From Vibrio tapetis subsp. tapetis (GTDB lineage: Bacteria; Pseudomonadota; Gammaproteobacteria; Enterobacterales; Vibrionaceae), in NCBI RefSeq assembly GCF_900233005.1, contig NZ_LT960611.1, forward strand, positions 496,001 through 560,000: 64,000 nt of DNA. The letters run 5' to 3'. Position 1 is the stretch's first letter; each line of letters starts with the position of its first letter. A model generated the notes under the pieces. It searched no databases. It had not been told where the DNA came from and saw nothing but the letters and a program-made list of their open reading frames with translations. This document shows, in pieces, positions 7,900 through 17,639 of the stretch. The position numbers and the translations under genes were made by a program.

Positions 7900-8667
7900 A
7901 TGGAAGATTTTCTTTTACTTTTTATTGCAGGGTTAGCGGGTGGTATTCTAAATTCTATCGCGGGTGGTGGCAGCTTTATTACGTTTCCTGCGCTTATATT
8001 TGTCGGAGTTCCTCCGCTTGTTGCTAATGCTACCAATACATTTGCGTCTTGTGCCGGTTATTTAAGTGGCGCGTATGCATTCAGGCATCAGTTGCGTAAT
8101 CACAAAAAAGAGATTGCCTTAACTATTTTGCTTAGTTCAATCGGTGGCGCATTCGGTGCGTTTTGGCTATTGAATACATCTGAAGCGGCATTTCAGCAAG
8201 CAATCCCTTGGCTTCTTTTGTTCGCGTCTGTGTTATTTATGTTTGGTTCAAAAGCCAATACCTGGTTACAAGAACATACTGCAAAGTACAAGTACGCCTC
8301 TAAAATTAAACCTTTAATATTACCTCTTACTTTATTGGGTGTGAGTACGTATGGTGGCTTTTTTAATGCTGGTTTAGGTATTATTGTATTGAGCTATTTG
8401 GCGTTGTGTGGCCACGTTAATATTAACATCATGAATGGAATAAAGTTGGTCGTTTCATCTGCTGTTTCTGTTATCGCTATCATTCTGTTTGTTCTAAATG
8501 GCTCCATCGCGTGGTTTGAAGGAAGCGTTGTATTAGTGGGGACATTGATTGGGGGCTATTATTCAGCTTTTGTTTCCATGAAGCTGCCTCAACAATATAT
8601 CAGGTCGTTTGTGATTCTAATGAGTTGCGTCATTACCGGTTATTTCTTCTATGTAACGTATGCTTAA
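7900..8667 (+). CDS. TSUP family permease (TauE/SafE type)
   Basis: This integral membrane protein of 255 residues has about eight hydrophobic segments. The first half contains GLAGGILNSIAGGGSFITFPAL, the hallmark glycine-rich repeat of the TauE/SafE (COG0730) permeases; the second repeat lies near GGFFNAGLGIIVLSYLAL. Members move sulfite, sulfoacetate or other organic anions across the inner membrane; the substrate here cannot be told. The ATG at 7900 follows TTGGAG. A small glyoxalase-fold gene follows after 48 bases. Confidence 0.85.
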   Translation: MEDFLLLFIAGLAGGILNSIAGGGSFITFPALIFVGVPPLVANATNTFASCAGYLSGAYAFRHQLRNHKKEIALTILLSSIGGAFGAFWLLNTSEAAFQQAIPWLLLFASVLFMFGSKANTWLQEHTAKYKYASKIKPLILPLTLLGVSTYGGFFNAGLGIIVLSYLALCGHVNINIMNGIKLVVSSAVSVIAIILFVLNGSIAWFEGSVVLVGTLIGGYYSAFVSMKLPQQYIRSFVILMSCVITGYFFYVTYA

Positions 8668-8715
8668 TAATGTATTTCAACCTTATTTATTCGAATAGTT
8701 CGTAAGGAAAAGTTA

Positions 8716-9084
8716 ATGATTTTAAACCACGTGTCTGTGGGCACTAAAAATATAATAACAGCAGTAAGATTCTACGATGCGGTTTTGGCAACGCTCTCTA
8801 TTCAACGAGCCCACTATATTGAAGGTGTTACGGCAGCATACGGTGAACAGTTTGAATTTTGGGTCGGTAGCCCGAACGAAGGCCAAGCGTCCATGGGAAA
8901 TGGTTCACATATCGCATTTAATGCTCTAAACAAAGAAGCCGTTGATCACTTTTATTCAGTTGCGATTGAACAAGGTGGCACGTGCGAAGGCAAGCCAGGT
9001 TTTCGCCCTGAATATGGTGAAACCTACTATGCTGCATTTGTTCGCGACTTAGATGGGAACAAAATTGAAGCGGTTGCAATGTGA
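8716..9084 (+). CDS. VOC (glyoxalase/bleomycin resistance fold) protein
   Basis: This 122-residue single-domain VOC protein opens with LNHVSVGTKNIITAVRFYDAVL (first beta-alpha-beta unit with metal-ligand histidine H5). It continues with SHIAFNA and ends with YYAAFVRDLDGNKIEAVAM, which holds the usual C-terminal glutamate ligand. The fold binds a divalent metal; substrates vary too much to assign. The ATG follows AAGGAAAAG. It is closest to the lactoylglutathione-lyase-like group. Confidence 0.8.
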   Translation: MILNHVSVGTKNIITAVRFYDAVLATLSIQRAHYIEGVTAAYGEQFEFWVGSPNEGQASMGNGSHIAFNALNKEAVDHFYSVAIEQGGTCEGKPGFRPEYGETYYAAFVRDLDGNKIEAVAM

Positions 9085-9167
9085 TTTAAATCCGTTTTGA
9101 CAGCGAGTCAATGGGTTGTGTAACATGTGTTATTGTTCTAATTATCATGGTCTTGAAGGGGTTTGGC

Positions 9168-9620
9168 ATGAACATCACCTGTGAAGCTGGGACAATAGAT
9201 CACGTTATCGCGATTAACCATCAGATCCCTGAGTTTGACGATCGAACAACCTTTAACTATTTAGCATCAAGACTCACGAATACGTGCCACTTGATCTTGA
9301 TCGCAAAAGTCGATGATGTCCCCGTCGCTTATAAAATTGGTTATGCACTGTCTGACAGCGAGTTTTACAGCTGGTTAGGTGGGGTTGTTCCTCGTTATAG
9401 AAAGCAGGGTATTGCGACCATATTGCGAGAGAATCAAGAATCGTGGGCTTTTAACTCCGGTTACTCGTCTATCAGCGTTAAGTCGATGAATCAATACCCG
9501 GCAATGCTTCAATTGCTTATATCGAGTGGTTATCAAATTAACGGTTATGAGGACAATGGCACAAAAGAAAATAGCAAGATCCAATTCATAAAAACGTTGT
9601 TACCTCAACGCTCTATATAA
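9168..9620 (+). CDS. GNAT family N-acetyltransferase
   Basis: This 150-residue acetyltransferase shows SWLGGVVPRYRKQGIATILRENQE, the GNAT motif A (acetyl-CoA loop R-x-x-G-I-A), at about residues 68-91, followed by SISVKSMNQYPAMLQLLISSGYQ (motif B). The substrate is unknown. The ATG at 9168 follows AAGGGG; the longer frame starting at 9111 lacks a ribosome site. The stop overlaps, as TAATG, an upstream in-frame start of the next GNAT gene, so the two are probably co-transcribed. Confidence 0.8.
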   Translation: MNITCEAGTIDHVIAINHQIPEFDDRTTFNYLASRLTNTCHLILIAKVDDVPVAYKIGYALSDSEFYSWLGGVVPRYRKQGIATILRENQESWAFNSGYSSISVKSMNQYPAMLQLLISSGYQINGYEDNGTKENSKIQFIKTLLPQRSI

Positions 9621-9652
9621 TGACTCAGCAAGCGACCAATAAAGGAAAATAT

Positions 9653-10206
9653 ATGTTTACACTGGATGTAGATGGTGAATTAAAGCTAGCGCTTGTCCAG
9701 CCATCATTTGCTAAGAACTACTTGGAAATCGTCACGGCACAGCAGGAATACTTGTCAGAATGGTTAGTTTGGCCCCCTCATGGAAACTCAGAGGCTTTCT
9801 TTCTAGCCTTCATTCGTAAGTCTTTACTTGAATATTCGGAAGGGAAGGGAAGGGGATGGTTTGTGCCATGATCTACCATGATGAATTGGTTGGGAATATT
9901 AGTTTCAATTCAATCGATCATAATTTGAAAGTAGCAGAAATTGGTTATTGGCTGAGTGAGAAACAGCAAGGGAAGGGGATTATTACTCGTTCTGTATCGA
10001 AACTGATTAATATGGCTTTTTCAGATCTTGGTATGGACAAAGTACAGATTGCCGCTGGTGAAGGTAATGCCCCGAGCAGAGCGGTATGTGAACGTTTGGG
10101 AATGAAATTAGAAGGCATTATCACCAACAGAGAAAACCTTAATGGCCGAGTGATCAACCATGCGATTTATGGCCTTTCAAAAAGTGATGCGGTTACTTCT
10201 GGTTGA
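9653..10206 (+). pseudogene. RimL-type GNAT acetyltransferase split by a GGAAG repeat
   Basis: Two overlapping frames together make one RimJ/RimL-like acetyltransferase. The first (9653-9871) gives MFTLDVDGELKLALVQPSF and EYLSEWLVWPP. The second (from ATG 9856) gives HDELVGNISFNSID, IGYWLSEKQQGKGIITRS (motif A) and NAPSRAVCERLGMKLEG. The switch is at three tandem GGAAG units (9838-9852). With two copies the reading frame would be continuous, so one extra unit breaks it. The ATG at 9653 follows AAAGGA. It may be a phase-variable gene, a recent pseudogene, or a sequence error. Confidence 0.8.
9838..9852. repeat. GGAAG pentanucleotide repeat (x3)
   Basis: Three head-to-tail GGAAG units lie within the RimL-like gene at the exact point where the frame changes. 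Loss of one unit, or gain of two, would restore the frame. The purine run also makes a plausible ribosome site for the ATG at 9856. Confidence 0.85.
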
Positions 10207-10331
10207 TATAAAAACAACGGCAGACAACCGGGACACTCTGAGCTGAAGAACATCAATACTTGAGAGCTATCAACGCTTGAGGCCTAAGGCTAATTTGACT
10301 ACAATGGCGCACTTTTTATTATCTATAGAGC

Positions 10332-10583
10332 ATGAACATGACAGACACATCTAAACCAACACTACCGGATCACCTAGCAGGTAACCCTCGTAGCCCGCAT
10401 CATGTCGCTGAATGTTTTGAGCATCAAATCGGTATCCGCCTAAATGGTAAAGAGCGCTCTGATGTTGAAGAATACTGTATCAGTGAAGGCTGGGTTAAAA
10501 TCCCATCACCAAAAGCGTTAGATCGCCGTGGCCAGCCAATGTTGATCACCTTAAAAGGCACAGTGGAAGCGTACTACGTTTAA
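10332..10583 (+). CDS. DUF3297 family protein
   Basis: This 83-residue protein matches DUF3297 closely throughout: LPDHLAGNPRSPHHVAECFEH, IGIRLNGKERSDVEEYCISEGWV, and LDRRGQPMLITLKGTVEAYY. The family is widespread in proteobacteria as a small cytosolic protein of unknown role. ATG 10332 and ATG 10338 are both possible starts. A strong terminator follows 55 bases downstream, so it is probably monocistronic. Confidence 0.88.
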   Translation: MNMTDTSKPTLPDHLAGNPRSPHHVAECFEHQIGIRLNGKERSDVEEYCISEGWVKIPSPKALDRRGQPMLITLKGTVEAYYV

Positions 10584-10638
10584 TCGTATAGCCTTTTCGC
10601 TTTAGCGTATTCGTAATACGTGCGCTAAACCTTATATT

Positions 10639-10670
10639 CAGCACATAGAATTGTTTGGTTCTATGTGCTG
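10639..10670 (+). terminator. Rho-independent terminator
   Basis: A 12-bp perfect stem (CAGCACATAGAA / TTCTATGTGCTG) with an 8-base loop is followed by ATTTTTATTT. It ends the DUF3297 transcript and lies before the convergent GGDEF gene. Confidence 0.85.
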
Positions 10671-10732
10671 ATTTTTATTTGTCAGTTGAACGCTAAATAA
10701 ACGAAGAGTTATTTGATTTAAAAGCGTCTGGC

Positions 10733-12127
10733 TTAACTGAACTCAATTCTATCTCGACCTTTATCTTTTGCTCGATACAATGCATTGTCGGCCCTGCTGA
10801 TTAAACTTCCTGCATTGTCATTTTTAATCAGTTGAGCGACTCCGACACTTACCGTTAGCGGTATCATTTCACCTTCGAAATCAATGCCTTTTTCTTTGAG
10901 CTTGACCAGTAATCGGTTGAGTAATATTTCGACCCCGGCTTTGTTGGTATTAGGATAAATAGCGAGAAATTCTTCGCCGCCCCAGCGCCCATAGACGTCG
11001 TCTGCCCGGCAAAACTCAGAAACAAGTCGAGAGAAGTATTTAAGTGCAGCGTCTCCGGCATTGTGGCCAAAATTATCGTTAATGGCTTTGAAGTGATCAA
11101 AATCGAAAATCGCCACCACCAGATCTTTTTCGTATTGGAGTGAGAGGCTGACTTGTTTTTTTAGAATGCACTCCGTACAGCCTCGATTAGCAAGTTGAGT
11201 TAAAGCATCGGTATTCGCCACCACTTTTAGTTGATCATGAGCGTGTTTTAAGGCGCTAATATCATTGTTTCTTGCCAGTTCATGTCCAACCCATTCGGCA
11301 AACATTCTCACTAACTCAACATCTTGCCCAGTAAAAGAACGCGTAGATTCCGGGCTAGAGAAGTTGAGCGTGCCAAACCTCTTTCCATCAACAAAGATTG
11401 GAGCGCCTAAGTAGGCTTCTAACCCAAAATTACTAAAACACGGATGAGTGGCGATCCTGCTGTGTGAAACATGGTTAAAGCCTTGAACATCATTGGCTTG
11501 GTAAACGTGGCTACAGTAGGTTGCCCCAAGGTCAAACGTTAATCCACTGTCCAGTGCGTCATCAGGGTGGACGGCATATTGAATGACGTATTTTTGGTTA
11601 TCAATCTTACTGAATATGCCGATAGGTAAACCGAAATGCTCACAGCCTAAATTCAAAATGGCTTTGACGCGTTGTTCAAAGTTCAAGTCTCGTGAGGATG
11701 TAATGGTGTGCAGTTTGTTAAGCGCGACTTCGGCGGCGACTCTATTGGAAACATCTTTGATGATGGCTACGAAGAATTGTGGTTTGCCGTCTTGATCCTT
11801 GATAGCGCCACCAGACAACTGACCCTTGAAAATGTGGCCATCTGAATTTTTGTAATCGACGGTGTCGGTTGATTCTGAATAATTTGTGTGGGCGTTAAAG
11901 CGGCGCAGTCCTTGTTTATCATAATCACTGTCGTGGGCATAAAGAACAATGGTGCTTTTTCCCACAACATCGTTGTTACTGTATCCAAACAAATCTCTTG
12001 CCGCTGGGTTCATATAAACGAATTGGCGCGCCAAATTTGAAACTATGATGGGCGTATCTATATGTTCAAATACCAGTTGCACGGTCGCTATATCTAGCCC
12101 GGTTGTGTCAGTAAAAGTCATGCCCAT
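10733..12127 (-). CDS. PAS-GAF-GGDEF diguanylate cyclase
   Basis: This soluble 464-residue protein has a PAS domain (about residues 15-130; TPIIVSNLARQFVYMNPAA), a GAF domain (about 145-290; GAPIFVDGKRFGTLNFSS) and a GGDEF domain (about 300-464). The catalytic motif is GGEEF at 383-387, an active variant. An RADD I-site sits five residues upstream (374-377), so c-di-GMP feedback inhibition is expected. It should make c-di-GMP in response to a signal sensed by PAS/GAF. The gene is alone between convergent DUF3297 and divergent DUF2058. Confidence 0.92.
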   Translation of the reverse strand: MGMTFTDTTGLDIATVQLVFEHIDTPIIVSNLARQFVYMNPAARDLFGYSNNDVVGKSTIVLYAHDSDYDKQGLRRFNAHTNYSESTDTVDYKNSDGHIFKGQLSGGAIKDQDGKPQFFVAIIKDVSNRVAAEVALNKLHTITSSRDLNFEQRVKAILNLGCEHFGLPIGIFSKIDNQKYVIQYAVHPDDALDSGLTFDLGATYCSHVYQANDVQGFNHVSHSRIATHPCFSNFGLEAYLGAPIFVDGKRFGTLNFSSPESTRSFTGQDVELVRMFAEWVGHELARNNDISALKHAHDQLKVVANTDALTQLANRGCTECILKKQVSLSLQYEKDLVVAIFDFDHFKAINDNFGHNAGDAALKYFSRLVSEFCRADDVYGRWGGEEFLAIYPNTNKAGVEILLNRLLVKLKEKGIDFEGEMIPLTVSVGVAQLIKNDNAGSLISRADNALYRAKDKGRDRIEFS

Positions 12128-12353
12128 ACTCAGCTAGCTCCTTGATTAACGCCATTTCTGACGGATACCCATTTAATAAGTATCTTTCAAAATGAGCAAT
12201 TATCAACCTTATAAACGGAATTAGTCATCTTGGTTTTGTGAGCTATAGGGTAAATAATGGTTCCGAATGAATGTTTGCGCATCGTTTCCTTAGTTGTATT
12301 CAGTGTTTGAGTCATGCGACAATTAGGGAAGAAGGTTCTAACTTGGAAAGATG

Positions 12354-12872
12354 ATGGCAAAGTTAACGCTACAAGAACAAATGCTTAAAGCTGGTTTAGT
12401 CAACGAGAAGAAGCTGAAAAAAGCAAAGAAAGGTGCTAAGAAGTCTCGAGTCCAAAAGCGAGAAGCCGTCGAGGCAGTAGAAGCGAATAAAGCGGCGCAG
12501 CTTGAGAAAGACAAAGCGCTGAATCAACAACGTAAAGATGAACAGCTGGCGAGAGAGTTCAAAGCTCAAGTGAAGCAACTTGTGCAAATGAATAAGCTTG
12601 AACTAAAAGAAGGCGATATTAAGTACAACTTTACCGATGGTACATTGGTTAAGTCGATGTACGTAGAGAGCTTAATTCATACTCAATTAGTCAAGGGCAT
12701 TCTTGCTATTGCACGCTATGACGGCGGCTATGCGGTTATCCCAGGCGTTGTGGCAAAGAAAATTCTGATGCGAGACGAAGAGACGGTTATCGAAAACAGC
12801 ACGGCTGAAGAGATTCCAGCAGAAGATGACCCATACGCAGATTTCGTCGTACCAGATGATCTCATGTGGTAG
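12354..12872 (+). CDS. DUF2058 family protein (YaiL-like)
   Basis: This 172-residue protein begins AKLTLQEQMLKAGLVNEKKLKKAKKGAKKSR, the highly conserved opening of DUF2058 proteins, followed by a charged coiled-coil (about 30-85). A C-terminal domain follows, with KYNFTDGTLVKSMYV and RYDGGYAVIPGVVAKKI, and an acidic tail. The family has been called a nucleoprotein/polynucleotide-associated protein, but its role is not established. Two ATGs overlap (12351, 12354); the second gives the conserved N-terminus. A bidirectional terminator follows. Confidence 0.88.
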   Translation: MAKLTLQEQMLKAGLVNEKKLKKAKKGAKKSRVQKREAVEAVEANKAAQLEKDKALNQQRKDEQLAREFKAQVKQLVQMNKLELKEGDIKYNFTDGTLVKSMYVESLIHTQLVKGILAIARYDGGYAVIPGVVAKKILMRDEETVIENSTAEEIPAEDDPYADFVVPDDLMW

Positions 12873-12928
12873 AAACGAATATTTAAACTCAATTCGTGAT
12901 ATTGCCTATTGAGTTGACCGAGCAAATA

Positions 12929-12960
12929 AAAACCGGCATTTCATTTGAAGTGCCGGTTTT
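12929..12960. terminator. Bidirectional terminator
   Basis: A stem AAAACCGGCA / TGCCGGTTTT with a 12-base loop, flanked by A and T runs, lies between the convergent DUF2058 gene (+) and tcyP (-). It can serve both. Confidence 0.85.
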
Positions 12961-12981
12961 GTTTTGTCTATTGCTAAGGTA

Positions 12982-14355
12982 TTACGCTTGTTGAGCTTCT
13001 TGCTCTGGCGTTTTATCTTTGTTCTTTAACAGACGGCTCGTAATCGTACCTGCTGTCATCGCACCGGATACATTAAGCGCAGTTCGGGCCATATCAATCA
13101 ATGGTTCAATCGAAATCAGAAGTGCGGCGATTGTTACTGGTAAGCCCATTGCTGGTAGGACAATAAGCGCTGCAAAGGTTGCGCCGCCACCCACTCCGGC
13201 AATACCGAATGAGCTGATTGTAATGATGGCAATCAAAGACAGAATAAAGTTGATGTCCATTGGGTCGATACCGACGGTTGGAGCGACCATTACAGCCAGC
13301 ATAGCAGGGTAGATACCGGCACAACCGTTTTGGCCGATCGTCGCACCAAATGAAGCCGACAAGTTAGCAATTGCTGGTGGTACGTTAAGCTTGGTAATTT
13401 GAGCTTCTACGTTCAGTGGAATCGTTGCTGCTGAACTTCGAGACGTGAATGCAAAAGTCAGCACAGGCCAGATTTTTTGGAAATACTCTTTTGGGTTTAC
13501 GCCAACGAACGAAACCAAAATACCGTGAACAACGAACATCAGAATGATTGCTACGTAAGAAGCTACGATGAAGCCAAGTAGGTTAAGAATGTCAGACGCG
13601 CTAGACGTCGCTACAACTTTAGCCATAAGAGCTGCGATGCCATATGGCGTGAGGGCCATGATCATCTTCACTAGGCGCATTACAATAGATTGCGCAGCTT
13701 CAACAAAGGTACGAATTGGCGCTTCAAGCTCTTGCTTTTCAATCATCACCTTACGAGCTGCAATACCCGTCAAGATACCGAAAATCACAACAGCAATAAT
13801 CGACGTAGAGCGTGAGCCGGTTAAATCAGCAAACGGATTGGTTGGAATGAAGCTCACTAGCATTTGTGGGATCGTTAAGTCGGCGACACTACCAATGCGG
13901 TTTTCCAGCGTAGCGATGCGAGCCGTTTCACGAGCGCCTTCGGTTAATCCTTCTGCTGTTAGACCAAATACTTGAGTGACCGCAATACCAACCACGGCAG
14001 AAATCATCGTGGTGACGAGCAAAACAGAGATGGTTAATCCGCTGATCTTCCCGAGTGAACCAGAATTTTCCAGTTTAACCACGGCGGCAATCATAGAAAC
14101 CAAAACCAATGGCATGATGATCATTTTAAGCAAGCCAACATAGCCACGGCCGACAACATTCACCCATTCTAGGCTAGCGGCAATGGCGTTATGGCCTTCA
14201 CCGTAGATAAGTTGTAATCCGAGGCCAAAAGCACTACCGAGAACTAAACCAAAAAGTACTTGGCGTGAAAGAGTTGAGCCTTTTTTCTGCTGCAAACTGA
14301 GAAAGAAAAGAAGGGCAGCAAAAACAGCGAGATTCGCAATAACAGCCACTGACAT
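12982..14355 (-). CDS. tcyP: L-cystine:cation symporter TcyP
   Basis: This inner-membrane DAACS-family transporter of 457 residues has about ten hydrophobic segments. The hairpin and substrate region reads [20 protein letters not shown], then [18 protein letters not shown], and a second site in [23 protein letters not shown]. This pattern and the overall length match YdjN/TcyP L-cystine importers rather than GltP or DctA. The ATG follows AAGGA. A 7+7 palindrome lies about 145 bases upstream of the start. Cystine uptake supplies sulfur and affects peroxide tolerance. Confidence 0.88.
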   Translation of the reverse strand: MSVAVIANLAVFAALLFFLSLQQKKGSTLSRQVLFGLVLGSAFGLGLQLIYGEGHNAIAASLEWVNVVGRGYVGLLKMIIMPLVLVSMIAAVVKLENSGSLGKISGLTISVLLVTTMISAVVGIAVTQVFGLTAEGLTEGARETARIATLENRIGSVADLTIPQMLVSFIPTNPFADLTGSRSTSIIAVVIFGILTGIAARKVMIEKQELEAPIRTFVEAAQSIVMRLVKMIMALTPYGIAALMAKVVATSSASDILNLLGFIVASYVAIILMFVVHGILVSFVGVNPKEYFQKIWPVLTFAFTSRSSAATIPLNVEAQITKLNVPPAIANLSASFGATIGQNGCAGIYPAMLAVMVAPTVGIDPMDINFILSLIAIITISSFGIAGVGGGATFAALIVLPAMGLPVTIAALLISIEPLIDMARTALNVSGAMTAGTITSRLLKNKDKTPEQEAQQA

Positions 14356-14497
14356 AAACGTAATCCTTAAATTTGGTGGTAGATTTTATAAATACCTACT
14401 CGGTAAGTCATATAAAGAATGAAATTCTATGGCGGTAGATTACTGGTAGTGGTTTAGATCACAAAGTCGCGATCGTGATTAGATATAATCTTTGGTT

Positions 14498-14513
14498 ATA
14501 CAATTGATTGTAT
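14498..14513. promoter_or_regulatory. Palindrome upstream of tcyP
   Basis: ATACAAT-TG-ATTGTAT is a perfect 7-bp inverted repeat in the gap between the TIP30-like gene and tcyP, both on the minus strand. It lies upstream of tcyP and may be an operator. It has no T run, so it is unlikely to be a terminator. Confidence 0.4.
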
Positions 14514-14544
14514 TATCACCAGGTTCGTATGTTATTCGTACTTA

Positions 14545-15243
14545 TTATCGGTATTTGTTTAATAATGCCCACATTTTTTTACTGTCGAGTACTTGGGTTG
14601 TTCCGCCAAAGTCGCTGTCGGTTTGAAGTAGGCTATACAGCATTGCTGTTGCAACGTCGTCTCCAGAGATAGGGCGAAAGTTGGTAAATGGGCCGATTAA
14701 TAACGGGCGAGCAAGCGAAAGCAGTTTTTCACTGATGATTTCACCCCTGCGAGGTTTGGTTCTTTCTCCAGACAGTGGCCCTGGCCTTACAATCACAAGG
14801 CGTTCAAACCCTAAGCCTCTTAGTGCTTGTTCCATTTTCCCTTTGCAGCGTAAATAGTGAGAGGGTGAATGAGGATGTGCACCGACACTCGAAACAACCG
14901 CCAACCTTTTTGTTCCAACAAGTTTCATGGCATGGGCTACTTGGCAAACGAGATCATAATCTATATGGCTCAGTGCTTGTTTGCTGCCCGCATCTTTGAG
15001 AGTCGTGCCAAGGCAGATAAGCCCTAATTCTGGTGGTTCAGTATTATCATCCCACTGAGTGAGGGACAAAGTACTGTTCTGATGTTCGACTAATTTTGTA
15101 TCAGTCATGTTGAGTGAGCGGCGAACGAGCGCGTGAATAGAGGTGACGTTGTTATCCGACAGCAATTGAACCAGCGCACTGTGCCCAATAAGGCCACTGG
15201 CGCCAGCAATCATGACGGAAATATTTTGGTTAATGTTATGCAT
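14545..15243 (-). CDS. NAD(P)H-binding oxidoreductase, TIP30/HTATIP2-like
   Basis: This 232-residue short-chain-dehydrogenase-like Rossmann protein has GASGLIG (residues 14-20) as the dinucleotide loop. Next come LICLGTTLKDAGSKQALSHIDYDL, VVSSVGAHPHSPSHYLRCKGKME (catalytic Y-x-x-x-K) and VRPGPLSGERT. This set is typical of bacterial relatives of human HTATIP2/TIP30, which bind NADPH; the physiological substrate is unknown. It lies upstream of tcyP on the same strand, separated by about 190 bases. Confidence 0.8.
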   Translation of the reverse strand: MHNINQNISVMIAGASGLIGHSALVQLLSDNNVTSIHALVRRSLNMTDTKLVEHQNSTLSLTQWDDNTEPPELGLICLGTTLKDAGSKQALSHIDYDLVCQVAHAMKLVGTKRLAVVSSVGAHPHSPSHYLRCKGKMEQALRGLGFERLVIVRPGPLSGERTKPRRGEIISEKLLSLARPLLIGPFTNFRPISGDDVATAMLYSLLQTDSDFGGTTQVLDSKKMWALLNKYR

Positions 15244-15335
15244 CTCGTGACCACAAAGGAAGATAGTCTTGAGATTATATAGGATAAATTACCAGCAAAA
15301 TGCTCACGAGTGCACAGCCTTATTACGTTATGCGG

Positions 15336-17336
15336 TTAAGTATGCAGTTTGAACTCTCCTAATTGGCTCTGCACTTTATCGACTTCTTGCTGATAGCTGA
15401 TAACCGTGTTCGTCATCTCAGATGCTAGGCTGCCCGTTCTATCCGAAATTTCATTAAGGTTATCGATATCTTGGTCAACCGCTTCACTGGCTTTTGATTG
15501 TTCGGTAGTGGCGTTTGCGATGCTATTAATATGTTCACCCACGGCTTCGATAACATGTTCAAGCTGCGAAACGCTGTCTTTTACCGAATTAACCGAAGTG
15601 AAGGTATGCTGGCTTGCATCATTACTCTTACGCATGTTTTCAACGGCACGTGCGGTGTTGGTCGAAATTTTGTCCAGTAAGGCGCTGATGTCCTCGGTGG
15701 CCTCTTTACTTCTTTGAGCCAAATCACGAACTTCAGAAGACACAACGGCAAATCCGCGCCCGTGTTCACCTGCTCGTGCTGATTCGATTGCAGCGTTCAA
15801 GGCTAGCAAGTTGGTCTGCTCTGAAATACTGCCAATGGTCGAGACGATGCTGCTAACGCTTTGGGCGTCTTTTTCTAACTCTTCCATGCATTGCTGCGTT
15901 TCGTCGATTTGATTAGACAGGCTCTGAACATTGTCGAAAGAGGTTTCACTTTGTGTTAAGCACTGCTCAACTTGCTGATTCATTTTTTCAGTTTCAAGCG
16001 AGGCACTATTAGCTGAGCCCGCAATATCTGTGCTTGATTGGGTCAGTTGAGTCATGGCGGCTGCGATGTTAGCGCATTTACCGGATGTTTCTTGGCTACT
16101 GCGAACCAAATGTTGGGAACCAGATACAATCGATTCCAACTTCTCAAGGCTATTCGCGTTAGTGTCTGTCACACCGCCTAACAACACGCGTATGTTTGTG
16201 GTGAGTTGGTTCACGCTCGTGGATATCTGAGAAATCTCATCTTTACCCGATTCATCTAAAGACTGACTTAAATCACGATTTTGGGACATGATGGCCAGAG
16301 TTTTCGTGGCGCTGCCAACGGTGGAACGCAGCATTCGAACACATATAAAGAGAGAAAATATTAGAGCTAGTGACAAAATAAGCGTGGTAGTTAACGTCAG
16401 GTATTTATTGTATGTGGCTTCGTTTTGCTCACTAACAGACAAAGTAATCATTTTTTGCTGGATGAGGTTACGAACTCCGTTAATCAATTTGATTCGGCTG
16501 GTAGCGGCAGCAAACCAGCTCGAAGCTTGTGGCCCTTCTACACGATCAAGGGTGTTCTTTTGTGCTAAGAAATCGCGCTGAACATCTTCAACTTGCTGCC
16601 ACGCCGAGTTAGCTTCGGCTTTATTCAATTCATTAATGAACTCGCTAGGCATCGTTAGGGTTGCGTTTCGTTGGGCGTAGTGACCAGATTCAAGGTAGTT
16701 TTGAATATTGCTGTATAAACCCGCCGTTGCAGATTTTCGAGCGAAAACCCCATTCAGTGCGCCACGAACTTGGCCCGCACGTTCTTTCATGGTCATAACG
16801 GCAATTAGAGACTCTCCCAGTCGACTGACTTCCGGTGTGCTTATTTGAGATAGCAACAAAGCTGCGTTGTCTATGGCAAGCTGATTGATGTTTGAGTAGT
16901 ACGAAAAAGGGGAGAGTGTTGGTTTTAATGTGTCGACTTGGCGACGGACTTCATTCAAATCGCCTAACTGTTGTCTCACGTTTTGGATCAAGTCTTGAGT
17001 TAACTTAGGCGCAATGTGGAGAGATTGACTGCCTAATAAATTTGAGGCGTGCGTATCTACTTTCTTTCGCTGCTCTGCCAGTTTGGCTACTTGCGGCCCC
17101 TTGCCTTTGCTACCTAATACCCCGGCAGTTAAACCGCGCTCAACGGCTAGGTTGTGAGCCAAATTATCGTATAGCACGATAAGCGTGACAACATCGCTAT
17201 CTTGTAGGGTCTGGTTGGCTTTGGTGTTGAAATGAGAGACAAAAGTGAGCGCAAGTATAATAGCAAGCACAATGGGTACTCCCGCAATAGCCGTTACAGT
17301 AACGTATAGCGGAAAACGGCGAAATAGGCTTTGCAT
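15336..17336 (-). CDS. Methyl-accepting chemotaxis protein with NIT sensor domain
   Basis: This transmembrane chemoreceptor of about 666 residues has TM1 near 12-35, a periplasmic nitrate/nitrite-sensing (NIT) domain spanning roughly 50-300 ([22 protein letters not shown]), and TM2 near 315-335. A HAMP linker and the MCP signalling domain follow; the hairpin tip [27 protein letters not shown] is conserved and binds CheA/CheW. ATG at 17336 is preferred over GTG at 17342 because AAGGAG lies five bases before it. NIT domains are linked to nitrate or nitrite sensing, so taxis toward these anions is a reasonable guess. Confidence 0.9.
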   Translation of the reverse strand: MQSLFRRFPLYVTVTAIAGVPIVLAIILALTFVSHFNTKANQTLQDSDVVTLIVLYDNLAHNLAVERGLTAGVLGSKGKGPQVAKLAEQRKKVDTHASNLLGSQSLHIAPKLTQDLIQNVRQQLGDLNEVRRQVDTLKPTLSPFSYYSNINQLAIDNAALLLSQISTPEVSRLGESLIAVMTMKERAGQVRGALNGVFARKSATAGLYSNIQNYLESGHYAQRNATLTMPSEFINELNKAEANSAWQQVEDVQRDFLAQKNTLDRVEGPQASSWFAAATSRIKLINGVRNLIQQKMITLSVSEQNEATYNKYLTLTTTLILSLALIFSLFICVRMLRSTVGSATKTLAIMSQNRDLSQSLDESGKDEISQISTSVNQLTTNIRVLLGGVTDTNANSLEKLESIVSGSQHLVRSSQETSGKCANIAAAMTQLTQSSTDIAGSANSASLETEKMNQQVEQCLTQSETSFDNVQSLSNQIDETQQCMEELEKDAQSVSSIVSTIGSISEQTNLLALNAAIESARAGEHGRGFAVVSSEVRDLAQRSKEATEDISALLDKISTNTARAVENMRKSNDASQHTFTSVNSVKDSVSQLEHVIEAVGEHINSIANATTEQSKASEAVDQDIDNLNEISDRTGSLASEMTNTVISYQQEVDKVQSQLGEFKLHT

Positions 17337-17525
17337 AGCCACTCCTTTTGATGTTGAACTAATAGTTGTTCTACTTAAACGTAGTATTTTTCCATTAGCT
17401 TAGTATAATTTTGCTGTTTTTCCGTCTGATTGCTTTATTAATTCGGCTATTTGGTGGTTAGAAACCCAGTTTTTGATCTAACTCTCATTTCAAGTGGCGC
17501 TTAACTGTTAACTCGGTTTAAATGC

Positions 17526-17639
17526 TCATGTTATTGAAAGGGGCAATTGGTCTTTTTCTTTGGGCTTACCTTTTGATTGCGGTGCTTTATTTCGAGATGT
17601 TGAACTCATTGGTTTTTTAGGTTTAGGGGTTAATAACAT
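17526..17639 (-). CDS. Possible 37-residue basic, proline-rich peptide
   Basis: An ATG at 17639 (minus strand) lies six bases after AAAGGAG and opens 37 codons: LLTPKPKKPMSST, then SRNKAPQSKGKPKEKDQ and LPLSIT. It is rich in Pro, Lys and Ser, without a membrane segment. The good ribosome site and the absence of any other gene in this gap support it. No homologue is recognised. The rest of 17640-17905 shows no cobalamin riboswitch or other clear element. Confidence 0.35.
   Translation of the reverse strand: MLLTPKPKKPMSSTSRNKAPQSKGKPKEKDQLPLSIT

Noticed and set aside
13019..13975. Long open frames opposite tcyP
   Set aside because: They are antisense shadows of an integral membrane transporter gene whose own frame is full length with strong family motifs.
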